Shown one piece after another: positions 6,297 through 15,230 of a stretch of 64,000 nucleotides of DNA. The position numbers and the translations under genes were made by a program. This DNA is from Arthrobacter bambusae (GTDB taxonomy: Bacteria; Actinomycetota; Actinomycetes; Actinomycetales; Micrococcaceae). The stretch covers positions 1 to 64,000 of the forward strand of contig NZ_JAHHZS010000014.1 in assembly GCF_022606295.1 (NCBI RefSeq), read 5' to 3'. The notes beneath the pieces were generated by a model. That model searched no databases, had not been told where the DNA came from, and saw only the letters and a list, made by a program, of their open reading frames with translations. Every line of letters begins with the position of its first letter. The stretch's first letter is position 1.

Positions 6297-8345
6297 CTAG
6301 AAGCTCCCGTCACCGCCGGAGTCGCCGCCCCAGCCTCCACCGCCGCCGTCGCCGCCGAAGAAGCCTCCGCCGCCACCGCCGTCGCCGCCGAAGAAGCCTC
6401 CGCCGCCTCCGCCGTCGTTGTTTCCGCCGCCCCAGCCGCCTCCGCCGCCGTGGAGGATGGAGTTGATGAGGATGCCGCCGAGGATCGCTCCGCCGAGGCC
6501 GCCACCATTTCCCCCGCCACCGAACATGCCGCCCCGGCCGTAGCCTTGGTTGGCGAAGCCGCCGAACTGATCGACGTCGGACTGGGCCAGTTGCGCGGCT
6601 TGTGCCGCGAGCGCCTGGGCCTGCTGGGCGTACGTCAGCGCCGTCACCGGGTCATTGCTGGAAATGGACAGGGCGTAGTCGAGATTCCGCTGGGCTTCGG
6701 CCAAGCGCGTACGGGCTTCGGTGCCGACCCCGCCGCGTCGCGCCGCAATGTAGTCCGAGGTAGCGCTGATCTGCGACTGGGCCGCCATGATGGTCTGCTG
6801 GAGCGCGGCCTGTGCACGCCTTGCCTGTTCCTGCTGGTCGCGGATGCCCGAGAGGGACTGGTCCAAGGCCTGGTGGGCCTTCTCCACGCGGTCCAGGGTG
6901 GCAATGGGATCGATCTTCCCGCCCTGGATTTCAATCTTGACTTGCGCCAGCGCTGCTTCGACTCCGGCCACCGGACCGGCCAGCTCCGGGTGTTCGCCGG
7001 ACTGGATCATCGCTTTGGCCTGGGCCAGGTCCTGGCTGGTGTCCGCCACGGCGCCGTCCAGCGAATTCCGGGCTTCGTCGAGGCTGCCAGCGACCTTGGA
7101 GATGGCCCCGATCAGCACGTTGGTCTGGTGCAGGCCTTCTTCCGCGGCGCGGACCGCTACCGCGGCAAGGCTGCTCTCGCCGGTGGCAAGCTTTTCCTGT
7201 GCCGTGGTGGTCGCATGCCGGACGAAGGCAAGCCGGTCCTTGGCCTGGGTGATGTTGTCGCTCACGTGCCCCAGCGCGCTGTCTGCGTACTTCTCGCGCA
7301 AGCCGTCGAGCGATTGCTCCGCGCTGCTGATCTTTGCCTCGGCGTCGTCGGCGCCGGCAGTAACCGTGGCCAAAGCCTGGGGCGCGTTCTTCTCAAGTTC
7401 GCGCAGGGAATCGAAATCGGCCTTCTGCTCGCGCAGTGATTCGAGGGCAGCCTCGGAGCGTCGGATGATTTCGCCAATCCAACTGCGCTGCTGCTCCTCG
7501 GTGTCCGGGATGTGGTCATCAAGTTGTTGCTGTAGCTTGAAGGATTCTGTCATGTGGTTCTTTGCGTCCAGCAGCGCCTTGGTGAAGTTCCCGACGGCGG
7601 CATCGCCGTATTGCGCCTGGGCGAATCCGAGTTCCTGCTCGCTGGACTTGATGGTGTCATCCGCTTCGATGAGCAAGGATCCGGCTTTGCGCCGCAGGTC
7701 CGCGATGCTCAGGGAGGCCAGGGGATCGAGCTGTTCTCCCTGCGGTCCGTAACCCGCAGCGGAGGCCGGGCTCTTCTTGCGACGGTTGCGGAAGTACAAG
7801 TACGTGCCTACGCCTCCGGCCGCAACCACGGCGGCACCCACGAGCACGGCCGTGCCTGCGCCGGAATTCTGGGTGTCTCCGATGGCCTTGGCGGCATCGA
7901 TCACGGCTTGGTCGTAGTTTTTCTTGCCCTGGACAAGGTTCGCCAGGACGGCGTTCTTGAGGATGTCGTCACGCTGGGAGTCGGTGATCTTGCTCCCGGG
8001 CCCGCGGGTGATGTTCACCTTGCCGTCGTCCGTGGCGATGGCCAGCAAGACGTCCGTGGATCCGAACGACTTCTTCTTTGCCACTGCGTTGCCCCAGTCG
8101 CTGGGCGTGCTCGGGTTGGTGAAGGTCTTTTCGGTCACGACATACAGATTGAACTGGTGGTTGTCGTAGAGGGACTTGATGGCGCTTTGAACCGCGCTCT
8201 TGTCGCGAAGGACGCCGGCGTCGTCAGTGATGTTCTGGCCGGACGGGATCGTCACCGGGTCGGCAGCCCAGGCTCCAGCGGCCGGGAGGACCAGCACTCC
8301 AGCCAAACCGATGACGGCGAGTACACGTTTCACTATTGACCGCAT
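6297..8345 (-). CDS. TPM-domain membrane protein with coiled coil and Gly-rich tail
   Basis: A 682-residue exported protein. A signal peptide ends at AWA-AD near residue 28. The TPM domain (about 30-175) includes ITDDAGVLRDKSAVQSAIKSL and DVLLAIATDDGKVNIT. A membrane helix follows (TAVLVGAAVVAAGGVGTYLYF, then basic RNRRKK), then a long Ala/Gln-rich coiled coil (about 210-600), and a tail of Gly, Phe and Trp repeats (GGGGGFFGGDGG). Start 8345 has GAAGGG six bases upstream. TPM proteins are linked to membrane-protein quality control and photosystem repair in other groups; the role here is unknown. It is followed by pspA on the same strand, so an envelope-stress role is likely. Confidence 0.82.
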   Translation of the reverse strand: MRSIVKRVLAVIGLAGVLVLPAAGAWAADPVTIPSGQNITDDAGVLRDKSAVQSAIKSLYDNHQFNLYVVTEKTFTNPSTPSDWGNAVAKKKSFGSTDVLLAIATDDGKVNITRGPGSKITDSQRDDILKNAVLANLVQGKKNYDQAVIDAAKAIGDTQNSGAGTAVLVGAAVVAAGGVGTYLYFRNRRKKSPASAAGYGPQGEQLDPLASLSIADLRRKAGSLLIEADDTIKSSEQELGFAQAQYGDAAVGNFTKALLDAKNHMTESFKLQQQLDDHIPDTEEQQRSWIGEIIRRSEAALESLREQKADFDSLRELEKNAPQALATVTAGADDAEAKISSAEQSLDGLREKYADSALGHVSDNITQAKDRLAFVRHATTTAQEKLATGESSLAAVAVRAAEEGLHQTNVLIGAISKVAGSLDEARNSLDGAVADTSQDLAQAKAMIQSGEHPELAGPVAGVEAALAQVKIEIQGGKIDPIATLDRVEKAHQALDQSLSGIRDQQEQARRAQAALQQTIMAAQSQISATSDYIAARRGGVGTEARTRLAEAQRNLDYALSISSNDPVTALTYAQQAQALAAQAAQLAQSDVDQFGGFANQGYGRGGMFGGGGNGGGLGGAILGGILINSILHGGGGGWGGGNNDGGGGGGFFGGDGGGGGGFFGGDGGGGGWGGDSGGDGSF

Positions 8346-8674
8346 GTGCAACCCTTCAGCACGTCTGCGATTGGTCCGGGCCGGAGCAATCGAAACAGAA
8401 TGCATCAGCGCCCCCACGCATGGTTGTCGAGCCGCAGGTCGCTGTGGCAATTCCACTTGATACTATGGTGCACCTTTTGGGCCGTCCACAGCGGTAAATA
8501 TGCCGCCAGCGAAACGGAGAGATCTGCCCTTCTGCAGCGTTGAAGGGCTTGTCGGCGCCATTCGAGGACCCAGGACCGTTCCGATGAGTGCGTTCAGCAA
8601 GCTCCCAGCGAACGTCGACTCTTGATCCAGCAAGAGCGACGATAGTTAAGGGGACGAGGAAGAAAGGAAGTCCC
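8346..8674. other. Divergent intergenic region
   Basis: 329 bp between the start codons of the TPM gene (minus) and the protease gene (plus). TTGATC (8622-8627) and TAGTTA (8643-8648) could be promoter elements for the protease, but the spacer is only 15 bases. TACTAT near 8464 is another weak -10 candidate. I see no convincing gene or operator. Confidence 0.35.
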
Positions 8675-10312
8675 ATGACGGAGAACCCAGCACAGGGCGC
8701 CGCGCCTGAGAACAATGGCCCCGAGAACCATGGTCCTGAGAGCAACGGCAAGGCGGAGGCGGACAAGCAAGCCAATTCCCAGCCTACGGCCCCGCTGCCG
8801 GCATACCAGCCGGGTCAGGATTTCACGGCGAAGCCCGAATACCCCGCGCGGCCCGATCACACAGCGCAGGCTCCGGTAGCCCCTGCACCTTGGGCCCACG
8901 GGCCGGCCGAAAACCCCACCGAGCAGATCCAGTCCCAGCACAGCGCTCCCCAGAACGGAGCGCCCCAACACGGAGCGCCCCAGCACAGCGCGGCACCGCA
9001 GCACCCCTATCCGCAGCACCAGCCCTTCTATGGCGGACCGAACCCTGCGCAGCACTATTCCACGCAGCAGTTCCCGGCCCACCCGGGCGGTCCGGCAGCC
9101 GGCCCGAAGCGCAAGCCGGTCTTCGGCGTCGGGACCTTGGTGGCCTGCATCCTGGCAGCGGGCCTTGTGGGCGGAGGCGTCGTGGCGGCCAGCGATCAAT
9201 TGTTGAGCAGCCGGACCCCGGCGGCGGCCAGCAGCGGCCAAACGGGAACCGTGATTGTCAACAACACGGACAACGTCAACGCCATCACGGCGGCCGCAGC
9301 CAAAGCCACGCCAAGCGTCGTGACCATCATGGCTTCGAGCGGAAACCAGGGCGGTACCGGTTCGGGCATCATCCTCGACGACCAGGGCCACATCCTGACC
9401 AACACCCACGTCGTGACCCTAGACGGTGCCAGCGCCAATGCCGCCATTGAGGTGCGGCTGAGCGATGGACGTGTCCTCAAGGCGACGGTAGTTGGCACGG
9501 ACCCGCTTTCGGACCTCGCCATCATCAAGGTGGACAACGCCTCCGGACTCGTCCCGGCCACCCTGGGTGATTCCAGCAAGATCAACGTCGGCGACAACGC
9601 CATCGCCATCGGCGCCCCGCTCGGCCTGCCCGGCACGGTCACCGACGGCATCGTCTCCACGCTCAACCGCACCATCAGCGTGGCATCCTCGGCTGTTCCC
9701 AACGGCGGCTCCGACAACTCGCAAAACGGCGGCCAGGGCGGATTCCAATTCGCGCCTCCCGGGGGTGGCCAGAGCCAGAGCAGCGCCGGCCAAGGCACCG
9801 TTTCGCTCAACGTCATCCAGACCGACGCGCCGATCAACCCCGGCAACTCCGGCGGAGCGCTTGTCAACACCAAGGGCGAGATCATCGGCGTCAACGTGGC
9901 TATCGCTTCCGCCGGAAGCAACAGCTCCTCGTCGTCGTCCAGCGGCAACATCGGTGTGGGCTTCAGCATCCCGATCAACAACGCGAAGCGTATTGCACAG
10001 GAACTCATCCAGAACGGCAAGGCCACCCACGGGCAGTTCGGCGTCAGCGTGCAGCCCAAGTCGGCCACTGGAAGCAGCTCTGGATTCTCGGTAGGTGCGC
10101 AGGTCGCAGCGGTGACAGCGGGTTCCGCCGCTGAGAAGGCCGGGCTCAAGGTGGGCGACGTCGTCACCAAGTTCGCCGGCATGGACATCACCGATCCCGA
10201 GCAACTCACCGCGGCTGTCCGTCAGCAGGCGGCAGGTGCAACAGTGAAGGTGACCATCCAGCGCGGCGGCCAGTCACAGGATCTCGACGTGACCCTGGAT
10301 GCTGCCCCGTAA
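8675..10312 (+). CDS. HtrA/DegP-like membrane-anchored serine protease with PDZ
   Basis: A 545-residue envelope protease. The cytoplasmic N-terminus (1-145) is rich in Pro, Gln and His with the repeated words APQHG and APQHS. One membrane helix (149-172, VFGVGTLVACILAAGLVGGG) follows. The trypsin-like domain has the full triad: His245 in TNTHVVT, Asp280 in DPLSDLAIIKVD, Ser392 in NPGNSGGALVN. A C-terminal PDZ domain (about 450-545) includes AGLKVGDVVTKFAG. A Gly/Gln/Ser insertion lies between Asp and Ser. Start 8675 is set by AGAAAGGAAG. Such proteases degrade misfolded proteins outside the membrane; the neighbouring PspA/TPM genes fit envelope stress. Confidence 0.9.
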   Translation: MTENPAQGAAPENNGPENHGPESNGKAEADKQANSQPTAPLPAYQPGQDFTAKPEYPARPDHTAQAPVAPAPWAHGPAENPTEQIQSQHSAPQNGAPQHGAPQHSAAPQHPYPQHQPFYGGPNPAQHYSTQQFPAHPGGPAAGPKRKPVFGVGTLVACILAAGLVGGGVVAASDQLLSSRTPAAASSGQTGTVIVNNTDNVNAITAAAAKATPSVVTIMASSGNQGGTGSGIILDDQGHILTNTHVVTLDGASANAAIEVRLSDGRVLKATVVGTDPLSDLAIIKVDNASGLVPATLGDSSKINVGDNAIAIGAPLGLPGTVTDGIVSTLNRTISVASSAVPNGGSDNSQNGGQGGFQFAPPGGGQSQSSAGQGTVSLNVIQTDAPINPGNSGGALVNTKGEIIGVNVAIASAGSNSSSSSSSGNIGVGFSIPINNAKRIAQELIQNGKATHGQFGVSVQPKSATGSSSGFSVGAQVAAVTAGSAAEKAGLKVGDVVTKFAGMDITDPEQLTAAVRQQAAGATVKVTIQRGGQSQDLDVTLDAAP

Positions 10313-10362
10313 CAGCTGCGCTGTTGCGGCAGATTCCAGCGGGGCAAACAGCCGGCAGTCAA

Positions 10363-10402
10363 CGACGGCGGGCGGCACCACTTGCGGTGCTGCCCGCCGT
10401 CG
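10363..10402 (+). terminator. Terminator-like hairpin after the protease gene
   Basis: CGACGGCGGGC (from 10363) pairs with GCCCGCCGTCG (to 10402), with further pairing GGCACC/GGTGCT inside and one mismatch. There is no T run, as is common for actinobacterial terminators. Confidence 0.6.
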
Positions 10403-10595
10403 GCGTATGCCCTGTGCTGCTCCGAGCCGGAACGATCCTCGAAACAGGAGTTAATGCGGACAACCGGCGTTGTCCGAGTTGTGGCGCAATATGCTTAGCT
10501 AGGACGAGCCCGTACGCTGGGCACTCTTGGCCATGCGCCTAGTTGCTGGCCATTCCCGAGCATGGAAGGCTGCCTCGAACACAGTGGGAGACACA

Positions 10596-11396
10596 TTGAA
10601 GATTGTTGTTCTGGTCAAGCACGTCCCGGACGCGCAGTTCGACCGACACCTCACCGGCCCAGGCAACACCACGGACCGCGACGAGAGCATTCTGTCCGAA
10701 CTGGACGAATATGCGCTTGAAGCTGCGCTGCAGCTCAGCGAGGCCCGCGGAGGCGCGAAGGCCGGCAACGAGGTCATCGCCTTGAGCATGGGTCCCGCCG
10801 GCGCCGTGAACGCCATCAAGAAGTCCTTGCAAATCGGCGCCTCCTCAGGAGCGCATTTGAGCGACGACGCCTTGGCGGGCTCCGACGCCGCTGCCACCTC
10901 GCTGGCCCTCGCCGCGGCAATCCGGTATCTCGGCGCCGACTCGCCCGTGGACCTCGTCCTGACGGGCATGGCCTCGACCGACGGCGAAACGTCCTTGGTT
11001 CCGGCGCAACTCGCCGAGCGGCTCGGACTCCCTCAAGTCACGTTTGCTTCCTCCCTGGAGGTCGACGGCGACCGCGTCCTTGCGCGCCGCGACGGTGACG
11101 CCCACGCCGACACCGTGGAGGCAACCTTGCCCGCGCTGGTATCCGTGACGGACCAGATCAACGAGCCGCGATACCCCAACTTCAAGGGCATCCTTGCAGC
11201 CAAGAAGAAGAAAATCACGGCACTCACCCTCGCCGATATCGGAGTCGATGCCGCGCAGGTGGGAGCCGCAGGTTCGCTGACCGCCGTCGAGACCGCTGAA
11301 GCGCGGCCGCCGCGCACTGCCGGCACCATCATCACCGACGAAGGCGACGCCGGCATCAAGCTGGTTGAGTTCCTGGCCGCCCAGAAGCTGCTCTAA
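10596..11396 (+). CDS. etfB: Electron transfer flavoprotein subunit beta (operon 2)
   Basis: A 266-residue second EtfB, starting at TTG 10596 (then KIVVLVKHVPDAQFDRHL) with GTGGGAG just upstream. An ATG at 10527 in the same frame would add a stretch that does not belong to the family. Conserved parts include VIALSMGPAGAVNAIKKSL, LTGMASTDGETSLVPAQLAE and PRYPNFKGILAAKKKK. It is followed 14 bp later by its own etfA, as in operon 1. The palindromes found before the first etfB are absent here, so the two ETFs are probably regulated differently. This pair resembles the housekeeping actinobacterial ETF and is followed by a PIG-L deacetylase. Confidence 0.93.
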   Translation: MKIVVLVKHVPDAQFDRHLTGPGNTTDRDESILSELDEYALEAALQLSEARGGAKAGNEVIALSMGPAGAVNAIKKSLQIGASSGAHLSDDALAGSDAAATSLALAAAIRYLGADSPVDLVLTGMASTDGETSLVPAQLAERLGLPQVTFASSLEVDGDRVLARRDGDAHADTVEATLPALVSVTDQINEPRYPNFKGILAAKKKKITALTLADIGVDAAQVGAAGSLTAVETAEARPPRTAGTIITDEGDAGIKLVEFLAAQKLL

Positions 11397-11410
11397 GAGG
11401 ATTCCGACAC

Positions 11411-12364
11411 ATGGCAAAAGCACTTGTATTCATTGACAACCCGGGCGCGGCGCTCAAGAAGAGCAGCCTGGAACTCCTGACGATCGCCCGTTCCCTCGGG
11501 GAAGCGGTGGTCGCCGTCAACGGCGAACTGCATGACGACGTCGCCGCCTCCTTGGGGGCGCACGGAGCCTCGGTGATCTACCGTCCGTCCGCCACGGACC
11601 TGGACGACTACCTGGTTGCGCCGAAAGCCGCTTATCTTGCCGCGGCAGTCGAGGCAACCGGAGCCGGGATCGTCCTGCTCGAGAATACGGCCGACGGCAA
11701 GGAAATCGCGGCCCGTCTGGGCGTGAAGCTCAACGCCGGGGTCATCACCGACGTCGTGGGGGTCGACGCCGACGGCACGGCCCATAAGTCGGTCCTGGCT
11801 GGCTCGTACACCACCACGGCCAAGGCGCGGACCGCCGTCGCCGTGCTCACGGTCAAGCCGAACAGTGTTGACGTCGATGCCCCGGCCGCGGCGAACACGC
11901 CCGAAGCCGTCACCATCGACGTCCCGGCCGATGCCACCGCGAATGCCGCACGGGTCACCGGGCGGGCGGAAAAGCCGGCCAGTGGCCGTCCCGAGCTCAC
12001 CGAAGCCCGGATCGTCGTTGCAGGTGGACGCGGGGTCGACGGCGACTTCGGTCCTTTGGAAGAACTGGCCGACGCCCTGGGCGGTGCACTCGGGGCTTCC
12101 CGTGCCGCCACGGATGCGGGCTGGATCGGCCATGACTACCAGGTTGGCCAGACCGGCAAAACCGTATCCCCGCAACTCTACATTTCGGCGGGCATTTCGG
12201 GAGCGATCCAGCAGAAGGCCGGGATGCAGACCTCCAAGGTCATCGTCGCGATCAACAAGGATGCTGAATCGCCCATCTTCGAAATCGCGGACTTCGGCAT
12301 CATCGGCGACCTTTTCAAGGTTGTTCCGCAGGCCACCGAAGAGATCAAAAAGCGGAAAGGCTGA
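11411..12364 (+). CDS. etfA: Electron transfer flavoprotein subunit alpha (operon 2)
   Basis: A 317-residue FAD-binding EtfA. The FAD domain is complete: GGRGVDGDFGPLEELADALG, GASRAATDAGW, QVGQTGKTVSPQLYISAGISG, QQKAGMQTSKVIVAINKD and FEIADFGIIGDLF. AGAGGATT precedes the ATG. Together with the upstream etfB it should form a complete ETF. The spacer between subunits is 14 bp in both operons, consistent with an old duplication of the whole pair. It is followed 5 bp later by the PIG-L deacetylase, which is probably co-transcribed. Confidence 0.93.
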   Translation: MAKALVFIDNPGAALKKSSLELLTIARSLGEAVVAVNGELHDDVAASLGAHGASVIYRPSATDLDDYLVAPKAAYLAAAVEATGAGIVLLENTADGKEIAARLGVKLNAGVITDVVGVDADGTAHKSVLAGSYTTTAKARTAVAVLTVKPNSVDVDAPAAANTPEAVTIDVPADATANAARVTGRAEKPASGRPELTEARIVVAGGRGVDGDFGPLEELADALGGALGASRAATDAGWIGHDYQVGQTGKTVSPQLYISAGISGAIQQKAGMQTSKVIVAINKDAESPIFEIADFGIIGDLFKVVPQATEEIKKRKG

Positions 12365-12369
12365 TCCCT

Positions 12370-13149
12370 TTGTCTTCTGACGCCACGTCAGCAAAGAGCC
12401 CGTTCAACGCCTCCACGGAGCGCGTTGAGCGGGTGCTTTGTTTTACCGCCCACCCGGACGACGTCGACTTCGGCGCGGCCGGCACCATTGCCGCCTGGAC
12501 CGCTGCCGGCGTCGAGGTCAGCTACTGCGTCATGACCGACGGCGACGCGGGCGGCTTCGATCCTGCCCACCGCGAGGAGATCATTTCCATGCGCGCGGAG
12601 GAGCAGGAACAAGCCGCCGCCCTCGTCGGCGTGACGGACGTGCACTACCTTCATGAACGCGATGGATACTTGGAACCGACGCACGCGGTAATCAAGCAAG
12701 TGGTGAAGCTGATCCGCGAAATCCGCCCCGACGTCGTCCTCGCCATGCACCCGGAGCGCAACTGGGACAGGATCCAGAAGAGCCATCCGGACCACCTCGC
12801 CGTGGGGGAGATCGTGACCCGGGCCGTGTACCCCGCGCTCGAGAACCCCTTTGCCTACCCGGAACTGGCGGAAGCCGGCCTCGAAGCCTACAAGCTGCCA
12901 TGGCTGTGGCTCTTCGCCGGTCCTGAATCCCGTGAGAACTATTTCGTGGATGTCACCGACCACATCGACGCGAAACTGGCGGCGATCCGGATCCACGCGA
13001 GCCAGCACCCCGACCTGGAAGGCATGGAGCGGGCCGTCCGGAGCATGCTCCGGCACAACGCCTCGCGCGCCGGCATGCCGGATGGGCGCAGCGCCGAAGC
13101 GTTCCATGTGGTCGAGGTCAACGGTTCCCAAACCATCGCCGGTTTCTGA
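12370..13149 (+). CDS. PIG-L (LmbE-like) family deacetylase
   Basis: A 259-residue zinc-dependent N-deacetylase fold. The zinc motif AHPDD is at residues 27-31 (CFTAHPDDVDFGAAG), and the second zinc-ligand region is near SHPDHLAVGEI. Actinobacterial members remove acetyl groups from GlcNAc-type sugars, for example MshB and Mca in mycothiol metabolism. This one is not clearly either, so the substrate is unknown. The TTG start at 12370 has GGAAAGG overlapping the end of etfA, five bases upstream, so translation is probably coupled to the ETF operon. The functional link to ETF is not obvious. Confidence 0.85.
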   Translation: MSSDATSAKSPFNASTERVERVLCFTAHPDDVDFGAAGTIAAWTAAGVEVSYCVMTDGDAGGFDPAHREEIISMRAEEQEQAAALVGVTDVHYLHERDGYLEPTHAVIKQVVKLIREIRPDVVLAMHPERNWDRIQKSHPDHLAVGEIVTRAVYPALENPFAYPELAEAGLEAYKLPWLWLFAGPESRENYFVDVTDHIDAKLAAIRIHASQHPDLEGMERAVRSMLRHNASRAGMPDGRSAEAFHVVEVNGSQTIAGF

Positions 13150-13189
13150 AATTGCTGATGTGTTAGCTGTGTCATATGCTTACTCTCGT

Positions 13190-13204
13190 TTAAATCATAT
13201 TTAA
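13190..13204. promoter_or_regulatory. Palindrome before the gluconate operon
   Basis: TTAAATCATATTTAA is a perfect inverted repeat (TTAAAT, CAT, ATTTAA) in an AT-rich 70-bp gap, 20 bp before the gluconokinase start. It may be an operator, for instance for a GntR-type regulator of gluconate use, but its sequence does not identify the protein. No gntR gene is in the window. Confidence 0.45.
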
Positions 13205-13223
13205 TTGAGAGAGGCAGACTTTG

Positions 13224-13769
13224 ATGGCGAAGACTGCACAACAGCCGGTATTGGTGATCATGGGGGTCTCCGGTTCCGGCAAGTCGACAGTGGCCGGCGT
13301 ATTGGCCGGCCGGCTGGGCTGGGACCTCGCCGAAGGCGACGACCTGCACCCGGAAGCGAACGTTGCAAAGATGCAGGCGGGGCACGCACTCAGCGATGAG
13401 GACCGTTGGCCCTGGCTGGACATCATTGCCGATTGGATCAAGGAGCGCACCGCAGCAGGAAAGCCGGGCATCATCACATGCTCGGCCTTGAAGAAGCGCT
13501 ACCGGGACGTCCTGCGCGGCGAGGGCGTCGTGTTCGTCTTCCTGCAGGGGAGTAAGGACAAGATTTCCGACCGGCTGGCTTCGCGCCACGGGCACTTCAT
13601 GCCTGCCACGCTCCTGGAATCCCAGTTCGACGCACTGGAAGCGCCCACCGAGGACGAGAACCACATCTCCCTGTGCGTCTCCGCTTCTCCTGCCGAAGAG
13701 GCAGACGAAATCATCGCACGGCTCGGCCTCGGGGCGCAGCCGGCACACACAACTGGAGACGTAGCGTGA
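13224..13769 (+). CDS. gntK: Gluconokinase
   Basis: A 181-residue kinase that phosphorylates D-gluconate to 6-phosphogluconate for the pentose phosphate route. The P-loop GVSGSGKST is at 14-22, followed by LAGRLGWDLAEGDDLHPEANVAKMQAG, the typical substrate region, then DRWPWLDIIADWI and CSALKKRYRDVLRG. Length matches the small GntK family. ATG 13224 is chosen; TTG 13221 directly before it is possible, since GAGAGG (13209-13214) could serve either. The stop overlaps the start of the permease gene by 4 bases, so kinase and transporter are translationally coupled. Confidence 0.93.
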   Translation: MAKTAQQPVLVIMGVSGSGKSTVAGVLAGRLGWDLAEGDDLHPEANVAKMQAGHALSDEDRWPWLDIIADWIKERTAAGKPGIITCSALKKRYRDVLRGEGVVFVFLQGSKDKISDRLASRHGHFMPATLLESQFDALEAPTEDENHISLCVSASPAEEADEIIARLGLGAQPAHTTGDVA

Positions 13770-15139
13770 ACTGGACCGGGCACGACACCCAACTCCTCGT
13801 GGTCGCGGCTATCGGCATTGCGCTGATCGTGCTGCTGATCGCCAAATTCAAAGTCCACCCCTTCCTCGCCCTGGTACTGGGCTCGGCCTTCGTTGGCCTA
13901 GCCTCCGGAGTCGGGCTGGACAAGGTGGTCAGCAACTTCGAAGACGGCGTGGGCGGCGTCCTCAAGGAGGTCGGCCTCCTGATTGCGCTCGGCGCCATGC
14001 TGGGCAAGCTCCTGGCGGACTCCGGCGGCGCCAACCGGGTAGTCGATACCCTGCTTGAAAAGGCCAAGGGCAACAGGGTGGTCTGGATGATCACCCTGGT
14101 TGCGGTCATCATCGGCCTCCCGATGTTCTTCGAGATCGGGCTCGTCCTGCTGCTTCCGGTGATTGTCCTGGTCACCCAGCGCTCGCAGATGAAGCTCATG
14201 CGCATTGCCATTCCGGCGCTCGCAGGCCTCTCCGTGTTGCACGGCTTGATCCCGCCGCACCCAGGACCGCTCATCGCGGTCAGCGCGGTGAAGGCCGAAC
14301 TGGGCACCACCCTGGCCCTTGGGCTCCTGGTGGCCGTCCCCACCGTCATCATTTGCGGACCGCTGTTTTCCCGTTTGGCCGCGCGCTGGGTTCCCGTGGA
14401 TGCCCCTGCAGTGGCCGGCGGCGTCGACACCAAGCATGCCGTCGACCTGAGCGAAGTGAAGCGCCAGCCGACCTTCCTCGTCACCTTGCTGACCATCATT
14501 TTCCCTGTGGTGCTCATGCTCCTGAAGGCCATCGCAGACATTGTCTGGCCCGACGCCGCCCACGCACCCATGATCCGCACCGTCTTGGACTTCGTCGGGC
14601 AGCCCCTTGTGGCGATGACCCTGGCTGTGCTCGCGGCGATGGTGACCTTCGGCTACGCCGTTGGCTTCACCGGAAGCAAGATCACCGCCAAGCTTGGCAA
14701 CAGCCTTGGACCGATTGCCGCGATCCTGCTGATCGTGGGCGCAGGCGGTGGCTTCAAGCAGACCCTGATCGGTGCCGGCGTCGGTGACGCGGTCAAGAAA
14801 TGGGCCGAGGGCGCCAATATGTCGGTGCTGGTCCTGGGCTTCATCGTGGCCGTGGCGCTTCGTTTGGCCACGGGCTCGGCGACGGTTGCCACAGTGACGG
14901 CTGCGGGCATCGTTGCTCCCTTGGCGAGCAGCCTGAGCCCGACGCATGCCGCACTCCTTGCCTTGGCCATCGGCGCCGGCTCGCTCTTCCTGTCCCACGT
15001 CAACGATGCCGGGTTCTGGCTCGTGAAGGAACTCTTCGGCCTGACGGTCGGGCAGACGTTCAAGACGTGGTCGGTGATGGAGACGCTCATCTCGGTGGTC
15101 GCCTTCGGTTTCATCATGGTGCTTTCGCTGATCATTTAG
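13766..15139 (+). CDS. gntP: Gluconate:H+ symporter, GntP family
   Basis: A 457-residue membrane transporter starting with GTG 13766 inside the gluconokinase stop (GTGA overlap). The family pattern is clear: KFKVHPFLALVLGSAFVGL near the N-terminus, GGVLKEVGLLIALGAMLGKL, HGLIPPHPGPLIAV, GAGGGFKQTLIGAGVGDA and SATVATVTAAGI, with about 12 hydrophobic segments. It imports gluconate, which gntK then phosphorylates. The operon ends at a strong hairpin shared with the convergent MerR gene. Confidence 0.93.
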   Translation: MNWTGHDTQLLVVAAIGIALIVLLIAKFKVHPFLALVLGSAFVGLASGVGLDKVVSNFEDGVGGVLKEVGLLIALGAMLGKLLADSGGANRVVDTLLEKAKGNRVVWMITLVAVIIGLPMFFEIGLVLLLPVIVLVTQRSQMKLMRIAIPALAGLSVLHGLIPPHPGPLIAVSAVKAELGTTLALGLLVAVPTVIICGPLFSRLAARWVPVDAPAVAGGVDTKHAVDLSEVKRQPTFLVTLLTIIFPVVLMLLKAIADIVWPDAAHAPMIRTVLDFVGQPLVAMTLAVLAAMVTFGYAVGFTGSKITAKLGNSLGPIAAILLIVGAGGGFKQTLIGAGVGDAVKKWAEGANMSVLVLGFIVAVALRLATGSATVATVTAAGIVAPLASSLSPTHAALLALAIGAGSLFLSHVNDAGFWLVKELFGLTVGQTFKTWSVMETLISVVAFGFIMVLSLII

Positions 15140-15161
15140 CGGGGCTGCCCAAGAGCCAGTA

Positions 15162-15210
15162 CGACGGCGGCCCGCCCCCCTGTGTTTCCAGTGGGGGCGG
15201 GCCGCCGTCG
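15162..15210. terminator. Bidirectional terminator between gntP and the MerR gene
   Basis: A perfect 18-bp stem (15162-15179 with 15193-15210) beginning CGACGGCGGCCC, with a 13-base loop, between two convergent genes. No T run. Confidence 0.8.
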
Positions 15211-15230
15211 CGCTTTTCGGCAAGAATGCC

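Noticed and set aside
10324..10542. 72-codon plus-strand frame after the protease gene
   Set aside because: It runs through the terminator hairpin and lacks a ribosome site.
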